DNA of 64,000 nt from Azadirachta indica (Eukaryota; Streptophyta; Magnoliopsida; Sapindales; Meliaceae), in assembly GCA_022749755.1 (NCBI GenBank), contig JAGQDM010000070.1, forward strand, positions 4,761,183 to 4,825,182. Reading direction: 5' to 3'. The position numbers and the translations under genes were made by a program. Position 1 is the stretch's first letter. The number at the start of each line of letters is the position of its first letter. Under the pieces are notes generated by a model. It was not told where the DNA came from, did no database searches, and saw nothing but the letters and a program-made list of their open reading frames with translations. Shown in pieces: positions 27,127 through 38,037 of this stretch.

Positions 27127-27629
27127 ATGCATCGTTTTCCGGCTAAAAACAATCTCATTGATTCAGGTTCTGAAACTGCAGCAAAGCTTAAGCATGGAGG
27201 GCATGAATTTGAGTATCCAGTTTGCCCTAAACCTCGTCGCCTGGGACCTTCTATCCCGGAATTTCTGAAGCCACCCAGATGCAGCAAGCACAGGTTTGAT
27301 ACCAACCAACAAAATTCTGATGGAAAAACTGGAGTTCTCAACATTATTACTGACAAGGTTAGCTGTTTTAATCACCACTTTCTTTCTTTCTTTCTCCTAC
27401 TTTCTTACAATTTCTAAAAATTTTGTCTGGTTAGAAGACAGTTGAGGGGAAGGATTCGTACATATGCACCGGGTGCAATCCGTCGTGTTATCCGGGATCT
27501 CCTCCGGGAAGAACCGATAACCCATTAATTCACGACGTGCAGTTTCTTCACCAGATGGAACTTCTGTCGCCATTTTCAAGAACTAAGCTCTCTGATAAAC
27601 TTGGGATCACATCTGCTTCTCCAATTTGA
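27127..27629 (+). CDS. Small plant protein of unknown function, two exons
   Basis: Predicted 141-residue protein from exons 27127-27357 and 27435-27629 (stop TGA). I do not recognise the family. Exon 1 encodes a Pro- and Cys-containing N-terminus with [19 protein letters not shown] and RCSKHRF. Exon 2 has a Cys-Gly-Pro stretch ([20 protein letters not shown]) and a hydrophilic end. There is no clear signal peptide or membrane segment. The four cysteines of the exon 2 core, with the exon 1 cysteines, could bind metal or form disulfides, but that is speculation. The exon 2 acceptor is a tandem TAGAAG (27432-27437). Use of either AG keeps frame and adds or removes one lysine. The Met at 27127 is the first in frame after a purine-rich leader. 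Confidence rests on the good splice sites and continuous in-frame, non-repetitive coding sequence. Confidence 0.7.
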
Positions 27630-29165
27630 GCAAGAATTAATGAACCCATTAAAACTCGTTGCAATACAAGCAGAAATAGTACTATCTGGAGGTCCTTAAT
27701 TTTGTAGCCATAAATAATTAGTATTAACTTTGTTGTTGTGTTTTTACAAATTTATGATTATTAGCTCCTTTAACTTTGCTTTGCTTTTCGCTTTAATAAT
27801 TTGTAAATATTCTTAGATTATTTAACTCAAGAGATGTAATATTGCACATAATATTTTATTTGTAATTTGTAAGACAATTAGTTTGTTCAATTCAGCAATT
27901 CTCTTAATGGATCTCCTTTTATTTTATTTTTTTTATTTTTGTTGATTTTGAATTATTCCAAAATTAAAAAAAAAATTTGAAAAAATTTTGCACCCATACA
28001 ATGAAAAATTTATACGATACAATACTATTTTTTTGTGATATACTCTTTCGATATAATTTTTATTTAAGTATAAGTTGAGAATTACAATAAATATGAGAAT
28101 GATTTTAAAAAATATCCAAAAAAAAGAAGTTATTATATCCTTTACCTGGCTCAACTTATATTTATTGTAATTCTCATATTTACAAATTATTAAAATCATT
28201 TTTTTTTTTTAAATTAACCTGCATGAATGTTAATTGTGGCATGTTTAGTTCAACAACTGGACCATCTGATCCCTCGCTGTAGAATCATAGACTTACAAAA
28301 TTGGCAAGTTTCTAGACCTTGTTTTTGGCCCAACATTTTAAGCTGGATCCATTTTGTCCTCAGTAATAACTATGAAATTGCATCTATACGTTATTATACT
28401 GGTAACAAAGCAATAGTTATCATACTAGTAAGATTTTTCTGGGGTACAGAGATTAGAAGTTACAAACTTTATTTTACATTTATTATTTTTTTTTAAAACA
28501 TACCTTAAAAATTCTTACTTGATTTTCTCTATTGTCTATCACTAAAAGCAAATTTCAATGATGACCCACAATTGAATTTTCCCAAAACCAACAAAAAAAA
28601 ATTCAAAGATCATAATCATCTTGTTCATAATTTCAATTACTAATCATATGTATTAAGAAGTAATTTTATGAAATAGTACTATTATAAATATATTTTTAAA
28701 TATCGTAGTGTTATATCGTTATTAAATATGCTACATTTTCACGTAAATAAAATAATTTTTTAGTTTTATGAATGCTTAAGTATATTTGCAATTATTGTTT
28801 ATTATAAAAAAATCCGATTTTCTCTCCATCCAAGCACTTTTTTTATTGGCTACCCAAAAAAAAAAAAAAGAATTAGAAAACTAAATAAGTTTCATTTGTA
28901 ACGTGGGAACAAGAACATGTTAATACCTTTTCCCAAAGCTACAAACGAAACGACATAACAGACCCCATTAAACGGTCAAAAATACGGGAATCCCGCCCTT
29001 TCAACCACCCCATTCAACTGTCAAAATTTGGCCCCACCCTCCACATGCAAGTACAGTTCCTCTTCCTCTTCATTCAACTACACTAAGATCTAGGGTTTCA
29101 ATTTTCAGATTTTAATTCTAATTCTTTCTCAATTTCCCAAAATTAATTAAAACCATTTAACAAAA
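27630..29165. other. Intergenic spacer, 1.5 kb
   Basis: AT-rich, with the 3'UTR of the small gene at the left and the promoter/leader of the aspartyl protease gene at the right (GC-richer from about 28900). Contains an inverted repeat at 28072-28178. No other gene is supported. Confidence 0.6.
28072..28178. repeat. Inverted repeat (hairpin) with about 22-bp arms
   Basis: The left arm (28075-28097, core GAGAATTACAATAAAT) is matched in reverse complement at 28152-28176 (core ATTTATTGTAATTCTC), separated by about 55 bases. This could be the remains of a small foldback element; no target-site duplication was found. Confidence 0.6.
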
Positions 29166-32100
29166 ATGCAATCTTTCTTCAAATTCATTTCCTTCTTGCT
29201 CCCAATCTGGGCCGTCTTTGGGCCCACGTGCAACGGCGGCCGCATTTTCAGCTTCCAAATCCACCACCGTTTTTCCGACCAAGTCAAGAATTGGTCAATT
29301 TCCACTAGCAAGTTACTTCACAGTCATTGGCCAGTTAAAGGAAGTTCCGAGTACTACGCTGTGTTGGCTCACCGCGATCAAATCCTTCGAGGCCGTCGTC
29401 TTTCTGATGCTAACGCCTCGCTCACTTTCTCCGATGGCAACTCGACTTTGCGAATCAGCTCGTTGGGATTGTGCGTAATCACGTTTGGGGTTAAATTTAT
29501 TGTCAATGTTACTGGTTACTTTTTGTTCTTTTGAATTCTTTATTTAGTGTTTTTTTTTTTTGTTGTTGACAGTTTGCATTACACGACGGTGCAATTGGGG
29601 ACGCCGGGAATGAAGTTTATGGTGGCGCTGGATACGGGAAGTGATTTATTTTGGGTGCCGTGTGATTGTAGTAAATGTGCGCCTACTCAGGGTTCTACTT
29701 ATGCTTCTGTACGTTCTATTCTCACTCAGTTTTTTTTTGGTTGCTTGTATTTTAATTTCCCTGAAAATTTTAACTTTTAGGTCATTTATTATCTAATTAT
29801 GTGATTTATATGGGAAACTGCTTTGTGGAAGCTTTTCTTGATTAGAAATCGAGTGGGTTTACTCTAATTGAGGGTCTCCTTATTGTGATTTATCTACCCA
29901 TGTATATCGTGCATTCTTGAAAGCACTTTCTGCAAAAGTAATTAAGAACACGTTATGATTTTATGCATATGTATGATTTTGGCTAGGTCCAACAATTCAT
30001 CCAATTTTAATTACTATTGGTGTTGAGGTATTATGACTTTGAGACTATAGATGTTGTGGGATGACATACTGGATGCCAAATATAAGTGGAAAAATGATTA
30101 TTTTTCACTAAAAGTTGTTGTTTACCAAACGCTTAGCTGCTGAGTTTTCAAAGTGTAGTAGTCAGAAACTAGGCTGAGTATCCTAAAGTGAAAAGTTAGA
30201 AATGCTTTTGAAGGCACATTATAGTTCTGTATGTACATTCTGTCAATTGGATTAGAATGACGAGAGTGTTGTGCTTAAGTAAACTACTATCTTCATGCAT
30301 AAGGATAAAGAACAGATATCATGTGTTTGTTGTTTTTTTTTTGGTCTTCAACAACTAAATTTATTGTGGCAGGAGTTTGAGCTTAGCATATACAATCCTG
30401 AATTCTCATCAACAAGCAAAAATGTTACCTGCAATAACAGTTTGTGTGCACGCCGTAATCGATGCCCTGGAACATTTAGCAATTGCCCCTACTCTGTCTC
30501 TTATGTTTCAGCTCAAACTTCTACTTCTGGAATTTTGGTGGAGGATGTTCTTCACTTAACAAGAGAAGATAATCGTCATGAATCTGTTGAGGCATATGTG
30601 ACATTCGGGTCAGTTACTCTATTATTTTGTTTATGAGTTTTTAAGGGTATTTTCTGGCGCCCAGCGATCCTTTTTGTTTTCTTCAAATACTTGTGTACGT
30701 TAAGATGATAATGCAATATGAATTATGCAGCTGTGGACAGGTTCAGAGTGGTTCCTTTCTAGACATTGCTGCTCCCAATGGTTTATTTGGTCTGGGTATG
30801 GAGAAGATATCAGTTCCAAGTGTATTATCCAGGGATAGTCTAACAGCAGATTCTTTCTCCATGTGTTTTGGACGTGATGGTATTGGAAGAATCAGTTTTG
30901 GAGACAATGGCAGTCCTGACCAGGAAGAGACTCCATTTAATGTAAACCCATCACAGTAAGTGGTAATTTCTCATTACTGCATGTTGTTTGCCTTAAATTT
31001 AGGCTGATAGGTTTTGTCTAGTTTATCATCAATTTAAATTTGGCAAATACCTTGCAGCCCAACTTACAACATTACTGTAACTCAAATTCGAGTGGGGACA
31101 ACTTTGATTGATGTGGATTTTACTACTCTTTTTGATTCTGGGACCTCCTTTACGTATTTGGTTGACCCAACTTATACAAGGCTTTCAGAGAATGTGAGCC
31201 CTTGATCTTGTTTTCTTTTGTGTATATATCCAATGCTGGAACTTAGCAGTTTATACTTTACACCTTCTCTGCAGTTCCATTCACAGATAAAAGATAGACG
31301 ACACCCACCTGATTCAAGGATCCCTTTTGAATATTGTTATGATATGAGGTCGTCTCATTTCTATAGCTATTATTATTATTTTCAAGTTTCTGTTCTTGTT
31401 GGCCTTAATTTTTTCTTTATGGTGGCCAGTCCTGATGCAAATGCTAGTTTGGTACCTAGTATGAGCTTACGGATGAAAGGTGGAAGCCATTTCCCTGTCT
31501 ATGATCCAATAATTGTTATCTCCACTCAGGTAGTGTTTTGCTCCTGGCCTTTATTATTATATTAGCTTCCGATGTTTGTTTTTTTCATTTTCTATTTTAC
31601 CTGAAACTAATACCTAAATAACTGTTTTGCAGAATGAACTTGTATATTGTCTGGCTATTGTCAGGAGTATGGAACTGAATATAATTGGACGTAAGTCTTG
31701 TAAATTGCATTTATCATAAATTTACAAGCTTTCAAGTGTGCGGAAATGAATATAATTGCATGTAAGCCTTATGTATTATATTTTCATATACATTTGCAAC
31801 TGATTGGGTGTACTATATTTATTAATTGCACATGCACAGTACCAACAATCTTGAGTTAATCCAAATATTATCCTTTGGTCATTAAATTTCGGCAGTTATG
31901 CATCAAATCTTATGTCACTAAACTTATGTAAATTGAGTGTTTTTGTTGCTTGTGCCTCATGATCAAAGAGATTGGTGTAACCTCCTCGGGTGTGACTTTG
32001 TTGGTGCCAGGGTGATCTTCTTGATTAAACTAGGGCTCAATGTGCAGTTGTTTCAAAAGAAAACTATCAAATTTTTCAATGTGACGTATGTTTGTTTTTC

Positions 32101-32529
32101 CTCTTTGGGGATATGTCCACTTATGTAGCAATTGCTGATTTCTGCGCAGAAAACTTCATGACTGGCTATCAGGTTGTATTTGATCGAGAGAAACTTGTCT
32201 TGGGCTGGAAGAAGTTTGACTGTAAGTGTTGGTTCCATCATAAAACAATTCTTTTCCACACTTTCATATGATGGCACTAATATATAACCAAATCTTTTGT
32301 CATTTATTCAGGTTATGACATTGAGGATACGTACAGTATCCCAGTAAAACCTCACAATACGTCTGTGCCTCCCGCTGTTGCTGCTGGAGTAGGTAACAAC
32401 TCCATTGCAGATTCAGAAACAGAGACCAGTAGTCATTCTCTGGGTCAAGTTGCATTGCTGTCTTATCATAGCTGTACTTCTCTTCGGTTTCACTTAAGAT
32501 TTCTCTTAATATTGTTTCTATTACTTTAG
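29166..32529 (+). CDS. Secreted aspartyl protease family protein, tandem copy A (At4g35880-like)
   Basis: Atypical plant pepsin-like (A1) protease, 519 residues from ten exons: 29166-29470, 29573-29708, 30373-30608, 30731-30955, 31058-31193, 31275-31348, 31430-31529, 31633-31690, 32150-32221, 32312-32529. The frame is intact. A signal peptide is visible at residues 1-25 (FKFISFLLPIWAVFG). The pro-like region has HHRFSDQV and YYAVLAHRD. Both catalytic aspartates are present: Asp122 in VALDTGSDLFW and Asp327 in LFDSGTSFTY. Cys-rich insertion WVPCDCSKCAP follows the first, as in nucellin-like enzymes. The protein ends in a hydrophobic segment (FHLRFLLILFLLL), suggesting a GPI-anchor signal. It lies in tandem with copy B at 38038, sharing all eight internal exon lengths. 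Its Arabidopsis relatives APF1/At4g35880 are poorly characterised; substrate unknown. Start chosen by the signal peptide. Confidence 0.92.
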
Positions 32530-33771
32530 CTGTCCCCTGATTATTCATTTTTTAAGCCAGCATCCATTTGGCATGGTGGTAATTTGTAGGTCATTTTCTA
32601 TCCACCTTATGTGGATAGAAAATCGGGTTAGGTCTTAGTTTACTCCATGCCTAGGGAATTTTGTGTTCCTTTAAGTTTCGAGTCCTTGCTATGCTAGACA
32701 TTGATCCTCCCAATAGATACAGTGTACATATTATTAGGTCAGTTTCTCATTCATTTGTCAATATCTTTCCCTTCTACCAATTTATCATTAAGCTGACAAT
32801 AGTTATCTGTACATTATTGTATTCAAAATGTTTACAGAGCAGTGCTTCCGATTTCGAAATCCATACTTTTAATTCATGTTTGAGTGGTTGGTCTCTTCTT
32901 CTCTTTTCTTCTGTCCTTTTTGATCGTCTCAATCAAATTATATAGACTATAGACAAAATTTCGTTGCTGGAAAACCAAGAGTGGACAACAATTGATAGGC
33001 TATCGTTATTGCACAGACGGAATTATTGAGCTGTTGGTTTTCTTCTTGGGTCATGTCCTACAACAAGTTGCTTATTTCTCGGCAGGTGGCTTTCTGTCAC
33101 TGTCTGAAAGAGGGAATTCTCTTCTAACTCTTGACGTTCTATCTTATATAAGTTCATGGTTTGAATTTTCAAATGATATAAGGAATTCTCACCTCAAATT
33201 CTGAAGGTGCATGATGACTCGGTAGTTTGTATTTTGCCACTAATATCTCAAAATGTGTGAAGATTTGTGAAATTTAGGGGTGTCAATGTTTAGCTCGTAA
33301 AAGTTTGAGCCCCTTCGTATGTCATCATAAGGCTTGTGTCATGTCTTGTTTTTAATTTTTTTAATTAAACTATTTATTCTTATTCTGACTGAGTCTACCC
33401 AGTTGACTTGCCGGTTTATCGAGTCATCGTCCCTAAAAATGTGAGTCATCCATATGCTGGTTTTGTTTGAGCAAAACCAATCCAATTTGAGACTTGCGGT
33501 AAAATGCCTTCTGACATTTGGGCTTCTCACGCAAAGGAACCATGTTAAATTTCAGCCCAAATGCATACTCGACGGTCAATACCGGGCTTGGTCGTCTAGT
33601 GATTCTTCCGTTGAATCCAAAGTGAAAGTGAAAGCATTTAAACAAAAAGTCTTCCCGCTGTTAACGCAGGCTTCTCAACCGGGCAGCCGTGTTTGGAAAG
33701 ACTTTTGACTTATTATTCGTGAAAGCTTAGCTTTGTTAGGAGATCATCGCTTCACAACGCAGGCGTAATAA
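32530..33771. other. Intergenic spacer downstream of protease copy A
   Basis: 3'UTR and flank. The frames at 32992-33204 and 33454-33708 carry no recognisable domain and lack splice or promoter support. The last nine bases before the Mutator-like element form its left target-site duplication. Confidence 0.55.
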
Positions 33772-35514
33772 ATAAAAGTAGGGAAATTGACATATTTTCA
33801 TTGAGAAAAAATAAATATCTCCCGTATTTAGACAAACATACAGATATTCTTTAACTTTTGATTAGTTAAATATTATTTGTATCTTTAAATTTTTAAACAA
33901 TTATAGAGTAAAAAATAATTATTTTAATTATAATAACTTAATCCCCATTCTAATATTTTTTATTATTTATATTTTATAATTATAACAATTTATTTTCTAT
34001 TTTAATATTTTTAACAAGATATTAATAACTAAATAATTTTTTAATTTATTATTTTAATAAAAATTTTTAAATAATTATAATTAAAAAAGTATAACAATAA
34101 AGTAGACTGGATCCATATGTAAAAATATTTTTAATCTTTTTACTTTTACTTTTTTAATAATAATTTGTTATTTAATTATCAAAAAAAAATTGAAATATTT
34201 TTTTTACTATTTTATTTTTATATACACTATATTTATTTAAAACATTATATTAAGTTCATTATATTTATTATAAAAATAGAAATAAAATATATAAAGGAAG
34301 AAAATTTTATATCATTTGTTAATAAAATTAGTAATTAAATATCATTAGTTGACTAATTAAATAAATATCATTTATATCTCCTAAACTTTTAGATATTAAT
34401 AATTTATACGTAGTTATTTTTATTATATCAATTTAGTCTTTATTTTAATATTTTACAAATATATTAAGAATTAAATAATTTTTTAATTTATTATTTCAAT
34501 AAAAAATTAAAAAAATACTATTATTAAAAAAATTCTAATAAAGAGTTAGATCAAACCCATACACTTAAATAATTTTAATTTTTTCTTTTACTTTTTTAGT
34601 AATAATTTAATATTCAATTATAAAAAAATTTTAAATAAAATATTATTGTGACATTTTATTTGTATATATAATATATTCATTTAAAAATTATTTAACTTTT
34701 TATTATGTTTTCTTTAAAAAATTATGAAAGTATAAATAAAAAAAGTACATATTCTATATGTGTATGTTTACGCTCTTTTTTTTTTTTTTTTACATTTTTA
34801 TTAAAATTAAAGTATATTATTTAACAATAATATAAAATATATTTAATTGCTATTTTTATTAACAAACAATATCAAATTTTCTTCTTTTATATGTTTTATT
34901 TATATTTTTATAATAAATATAATGAACTTAACATAATTTTTAAATAAATATAGTGTATATAAAAATAAAATAGTAAAAAAATATTGCAAGTTTTTTTATA
35001 ATTAAATATCAAATTATTATTAAGAAAATAAAAATAGAGAGTTAAAAGTATTTTAGCATACGAATTTGGTCTACTTCATTGTTAGATTTTTTAATTATAA
35101 TTTTTTAAAATTTTTATTAAAATAATAAATTAAAAAATTATTTAGTTCTAATATCTTGTTAAAAATATTAAAGTAAGGATTAAATTGTTATAATTATAAA
35201 ATAAAAATTGAAAAAAATATTAGAATAGGGACTAAGTTATTATAATTAAAATAATTATTCTTTAATTTATAATTATTTAAAAATTTAGAGATGCAATTGA
35301 TATTTAATTAATCAGTCAACTAAGCAAATCAAAAGTCAAGGTAGTTGTATATTTGTCTAAACTTGAGGGGCATTTATTTTTCCCTCAATATTAGGGAGGT
35401 AAGTGTCTGTTTTCCAAAACATCAAAGGATACATGTCAATTTTCCAAACATTAGAGAGGTAAGTGTCTATTTTTTAAAATATCAGGGGGTATATGTTAAT
35501 TTCTCATAAAAGTA
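33772..35514. mobile_element. Non-autonomous Mutator-like element with long foldback TIRs
   Basis: A perfect 9-bp direct repeat ATAAAAGTA flanks the element at 33772-33780 and 35506-35514; a 9-bp target duplication is the hallmark of Mutator superfamily insertion. Element 33781-35505 (1,725 bp). The ends are inverted: left GGGAAATTGACATAT, right (reverse complement) GAGAAATTAACATAT. Inverted homology continues inward for about 560 bp on the left (to about 34345) and about 670 bp on the right (from about 34838). Both arms share landmark stretches such as TTTAGACAAA, ATAACTTA, AGTAGAC and the TATAGTG/CACTATA region. A third, partial copy in the left-arm orientation lies in the loop at about 34380-34760. 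No transposase frame is present, so the element depends on an autonomous relative. The intact 9-bp duplication suggests insertion was not ancient. It sits between the two tandem protease genes. Confidence 0.88.
35386..35505. repeat. 60-bp subterminal tandem repeat in the right arm of the Mutator-like element
   Basis: GAGGTAAGTGTCT occurs at 35396 and again at 35456, a 60-bp period, with related flanking sequence (ttccaaaacatc / tttaaaatatc). The left arm lacks about 110 bp here, so the arms differ in length. Confidence 0.75.
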
Positions 35515-38037
35515 TTTGCTTTTGAAATTTGACTTTATCAAATCACCCTCCAACCTACCGAACTTTTGCTTGTTACTCCATACAATATATAATTTCTATA
35601 TCTCAGTTTCTAACCACTCTATAATTTATTTATATACATATATAATTTATAACAAGGATTTGCTTCCGTGGACCGATTCATTTTTGTTCCCAAAAAAAAA
35701 AAAAAAACCTCACGATCTATTTTGATTACGTAATCTTCATATAAAGAATAAAAAATTTTACAAATCTTTAAACATAATTTTAAAATTAATGTAAGTGTCT
35801 TAACATTTTGTCAAGCATCTACTGGAATAAATTTTTAAATAGTTTCAGTTATGGTGTAATGTAGTTTTTTTTTTGGTCTAAATTAAATAATTTCTTTGGA
35901 GGAAATTTTAACCTACAATTTTATGGAAATTTGAGTTAGAACTTCTCTCTTCAAATTTTGACCATTTTCAATAATCAAATGCATGCCAAGAGTTTTTTTT
36001 TTTTTTTTTTTTTGAAGACGTACGCTCAACTAATGAAAGCGAAACAACCCTGTTATGTATATGGAAAAAACATCAATTTTATTAAATTCTTGATGAAAGA
36101 GAGATTTTTCATTTTTGAGAATTCAGACAACATTGGCTATTAAAAAGACAACAGATATAGATGTTAACTTTGTTAGAGAAGAGAAAAGAAATGTATGAAA
36201 GCACATTACAAAATCAGGATTAAGAGCGTCTGAACCGCCACGTCATCGTAGTTTCCGATCTTATCATGTTTTTCAAGACTTTGGACGGGTTGCCCAATAT
36301 TTCCCATTTGTGGTTGATAATCTTGATAATATACCTGAAAGTGAGTTGACACTTTCAACGCTAATCTCGGGATTAAATTTTAGTATTCCTGTCACAAATC
36401 AAAAACCATCCCATTCACCAAAAACGACCGACATCTCCCCCGTTTTCCCACCTTGTGTTCGTACTACCTGTAAGTTTTATACAGGCATACCACGTGCCTT
36501 ATTACCTTTTAAGTTCATCTAACTAAATCTAGACGGTTACGTTAAAACAGTTGTAGCTCAGACCTTTCTGAAAATTTGTACATTTCTGCTGATTTAATTG
36601 CATATTTTTATTAAAACTCATATATTTAATATCTTCTTCTGTTTATTATTTCAAAACACACGCGCCTGGTTGTTACGTGTAGACAACCTAAAACAGGTAG
36701 GAAAATGACACGTAGAAATGACTCTCGCCATCAATTGAAGCGAGCGTGGATCCCGCTGTAGACAATCGCCGCCCCTTTGATTGATTGATTGACAATGTTC
36801 AATTCATTTCACTGATAAATTGATCCTAAGTAGGTGTTGAGCCGGTAGGCCATACTATTACTTGCATCATCAGCTTACGTGTCACGGGTAGATGAGCGTA
36901 ACGTGTCGCATCTTCCTACAGTTGATCTGTTTCTTCAGCTAACGTAGCCAATAATGGACTTGCATATTGTCCGGATGTGTACCGTTTACTTTCACCAACA
37001 ACCACGCAACGCCTTCTGGTGGTCATATTTCAGTTGTGTCCCTATACTATAGTTAATTTTTTTAATTCTTAAATGTTTGCACCTTTCCTTTTGTGGGTAC
37101 ACACCGTTTTGTTAATTTTGTGATTCTTGGAATATATTCACTCAGCATATATCCCCTACGCGATTCACGACACATAACGAAAAAGAACAATTATAAAGTT
37201 TGAGCACATTCATTGTTTTATCACCAATTGCGTCTTCTTTTCATCACATTAATTATTATATAAGTTGAATTAATAGCACCGGTAAATTAAAACAATTTAT
37301 GTCAAATTTAGAAATTTATAAAGTATAAGAGAATCAGCATAGAAAATAATTCTATGAAGACTAAAAATAGAACAAGTTGAAAAATAAAAATACATTGACT
37401 TTCTCTAGTGACAAAATCTAAAGATTAGTTCATACTATTATTAGTCATAATTGAAATGTCTTATACCTACAGGAAATAAAGAAGTAAAAAGATTAATAAA
37501 ATATTAATTGGAACCTACGACCAATTGAAATATTTTTGAATGAATTTAATTATTAGTATTTTGTTTAAATAAAATACTTGTTCATATATAACTAATTAAA
37601 GAAAAAGAAAGAAAAGGGTAAAACTCTAGAAAAGAAGGACCAACCGCTAAAACGCAAGAAATATAAAATCAATTTAAAAATTTAAACTAGGGGGGGACCC
37701 ACTTCCCTCCCCGACCTCACCTCACTCGCTTTTCGCACCAAACAAAGAACCGCGGCAATCGTTGATTCACAGCGAAGAGAAGACGAGTCATCGAACGAGA
37801 TTTTGACTTTCAACTCCCTTCCCTTACCTCATTCATTAGTGACTTTGAAACCAAAACCTCAGCTCCCTTCCAGGTGAGTGTTATACTCCAAAACGACGAT
37901 TCTCTTCCTCCCCTTTCCCCACTATCTCTCTATATAAAATAACCAAACAATCTTTCTTTCACCGGTTTCAGTTTAATTTTCCCTCAAAAACTAAACCAAA
38001 AAAAAAATAAATAAATTTCTTCTTCTTCTTCAAAACA
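35515..38037. other. Intergenic spacer and promoter of protease copy B
   Basis: AT-rich to about 37680, then a more GC-rich proximal promoter and leader. A pyrimidine-rich stretch around 37680-37740 and TATATAAAAT at about 37930-37939 are the best promoter signals. No gene is supported; the frame at 36310-36522 shows no domain. Confidence 0.55.

Noticed and set aside
33454..33708. Plus-strand frame of 84 residues between protease A and the Mutator-like element
   Set aside because: No recognisable domain, no splice context and no counterpart near protease copy B.
34000..35200. LTR retrotransposon
   Set aside because: The repeats are inverted rather than direct, the target duplication is 9 bp rather than 5, and there is no primer-binding site or polypurine tract; a Mutator-like element fits.
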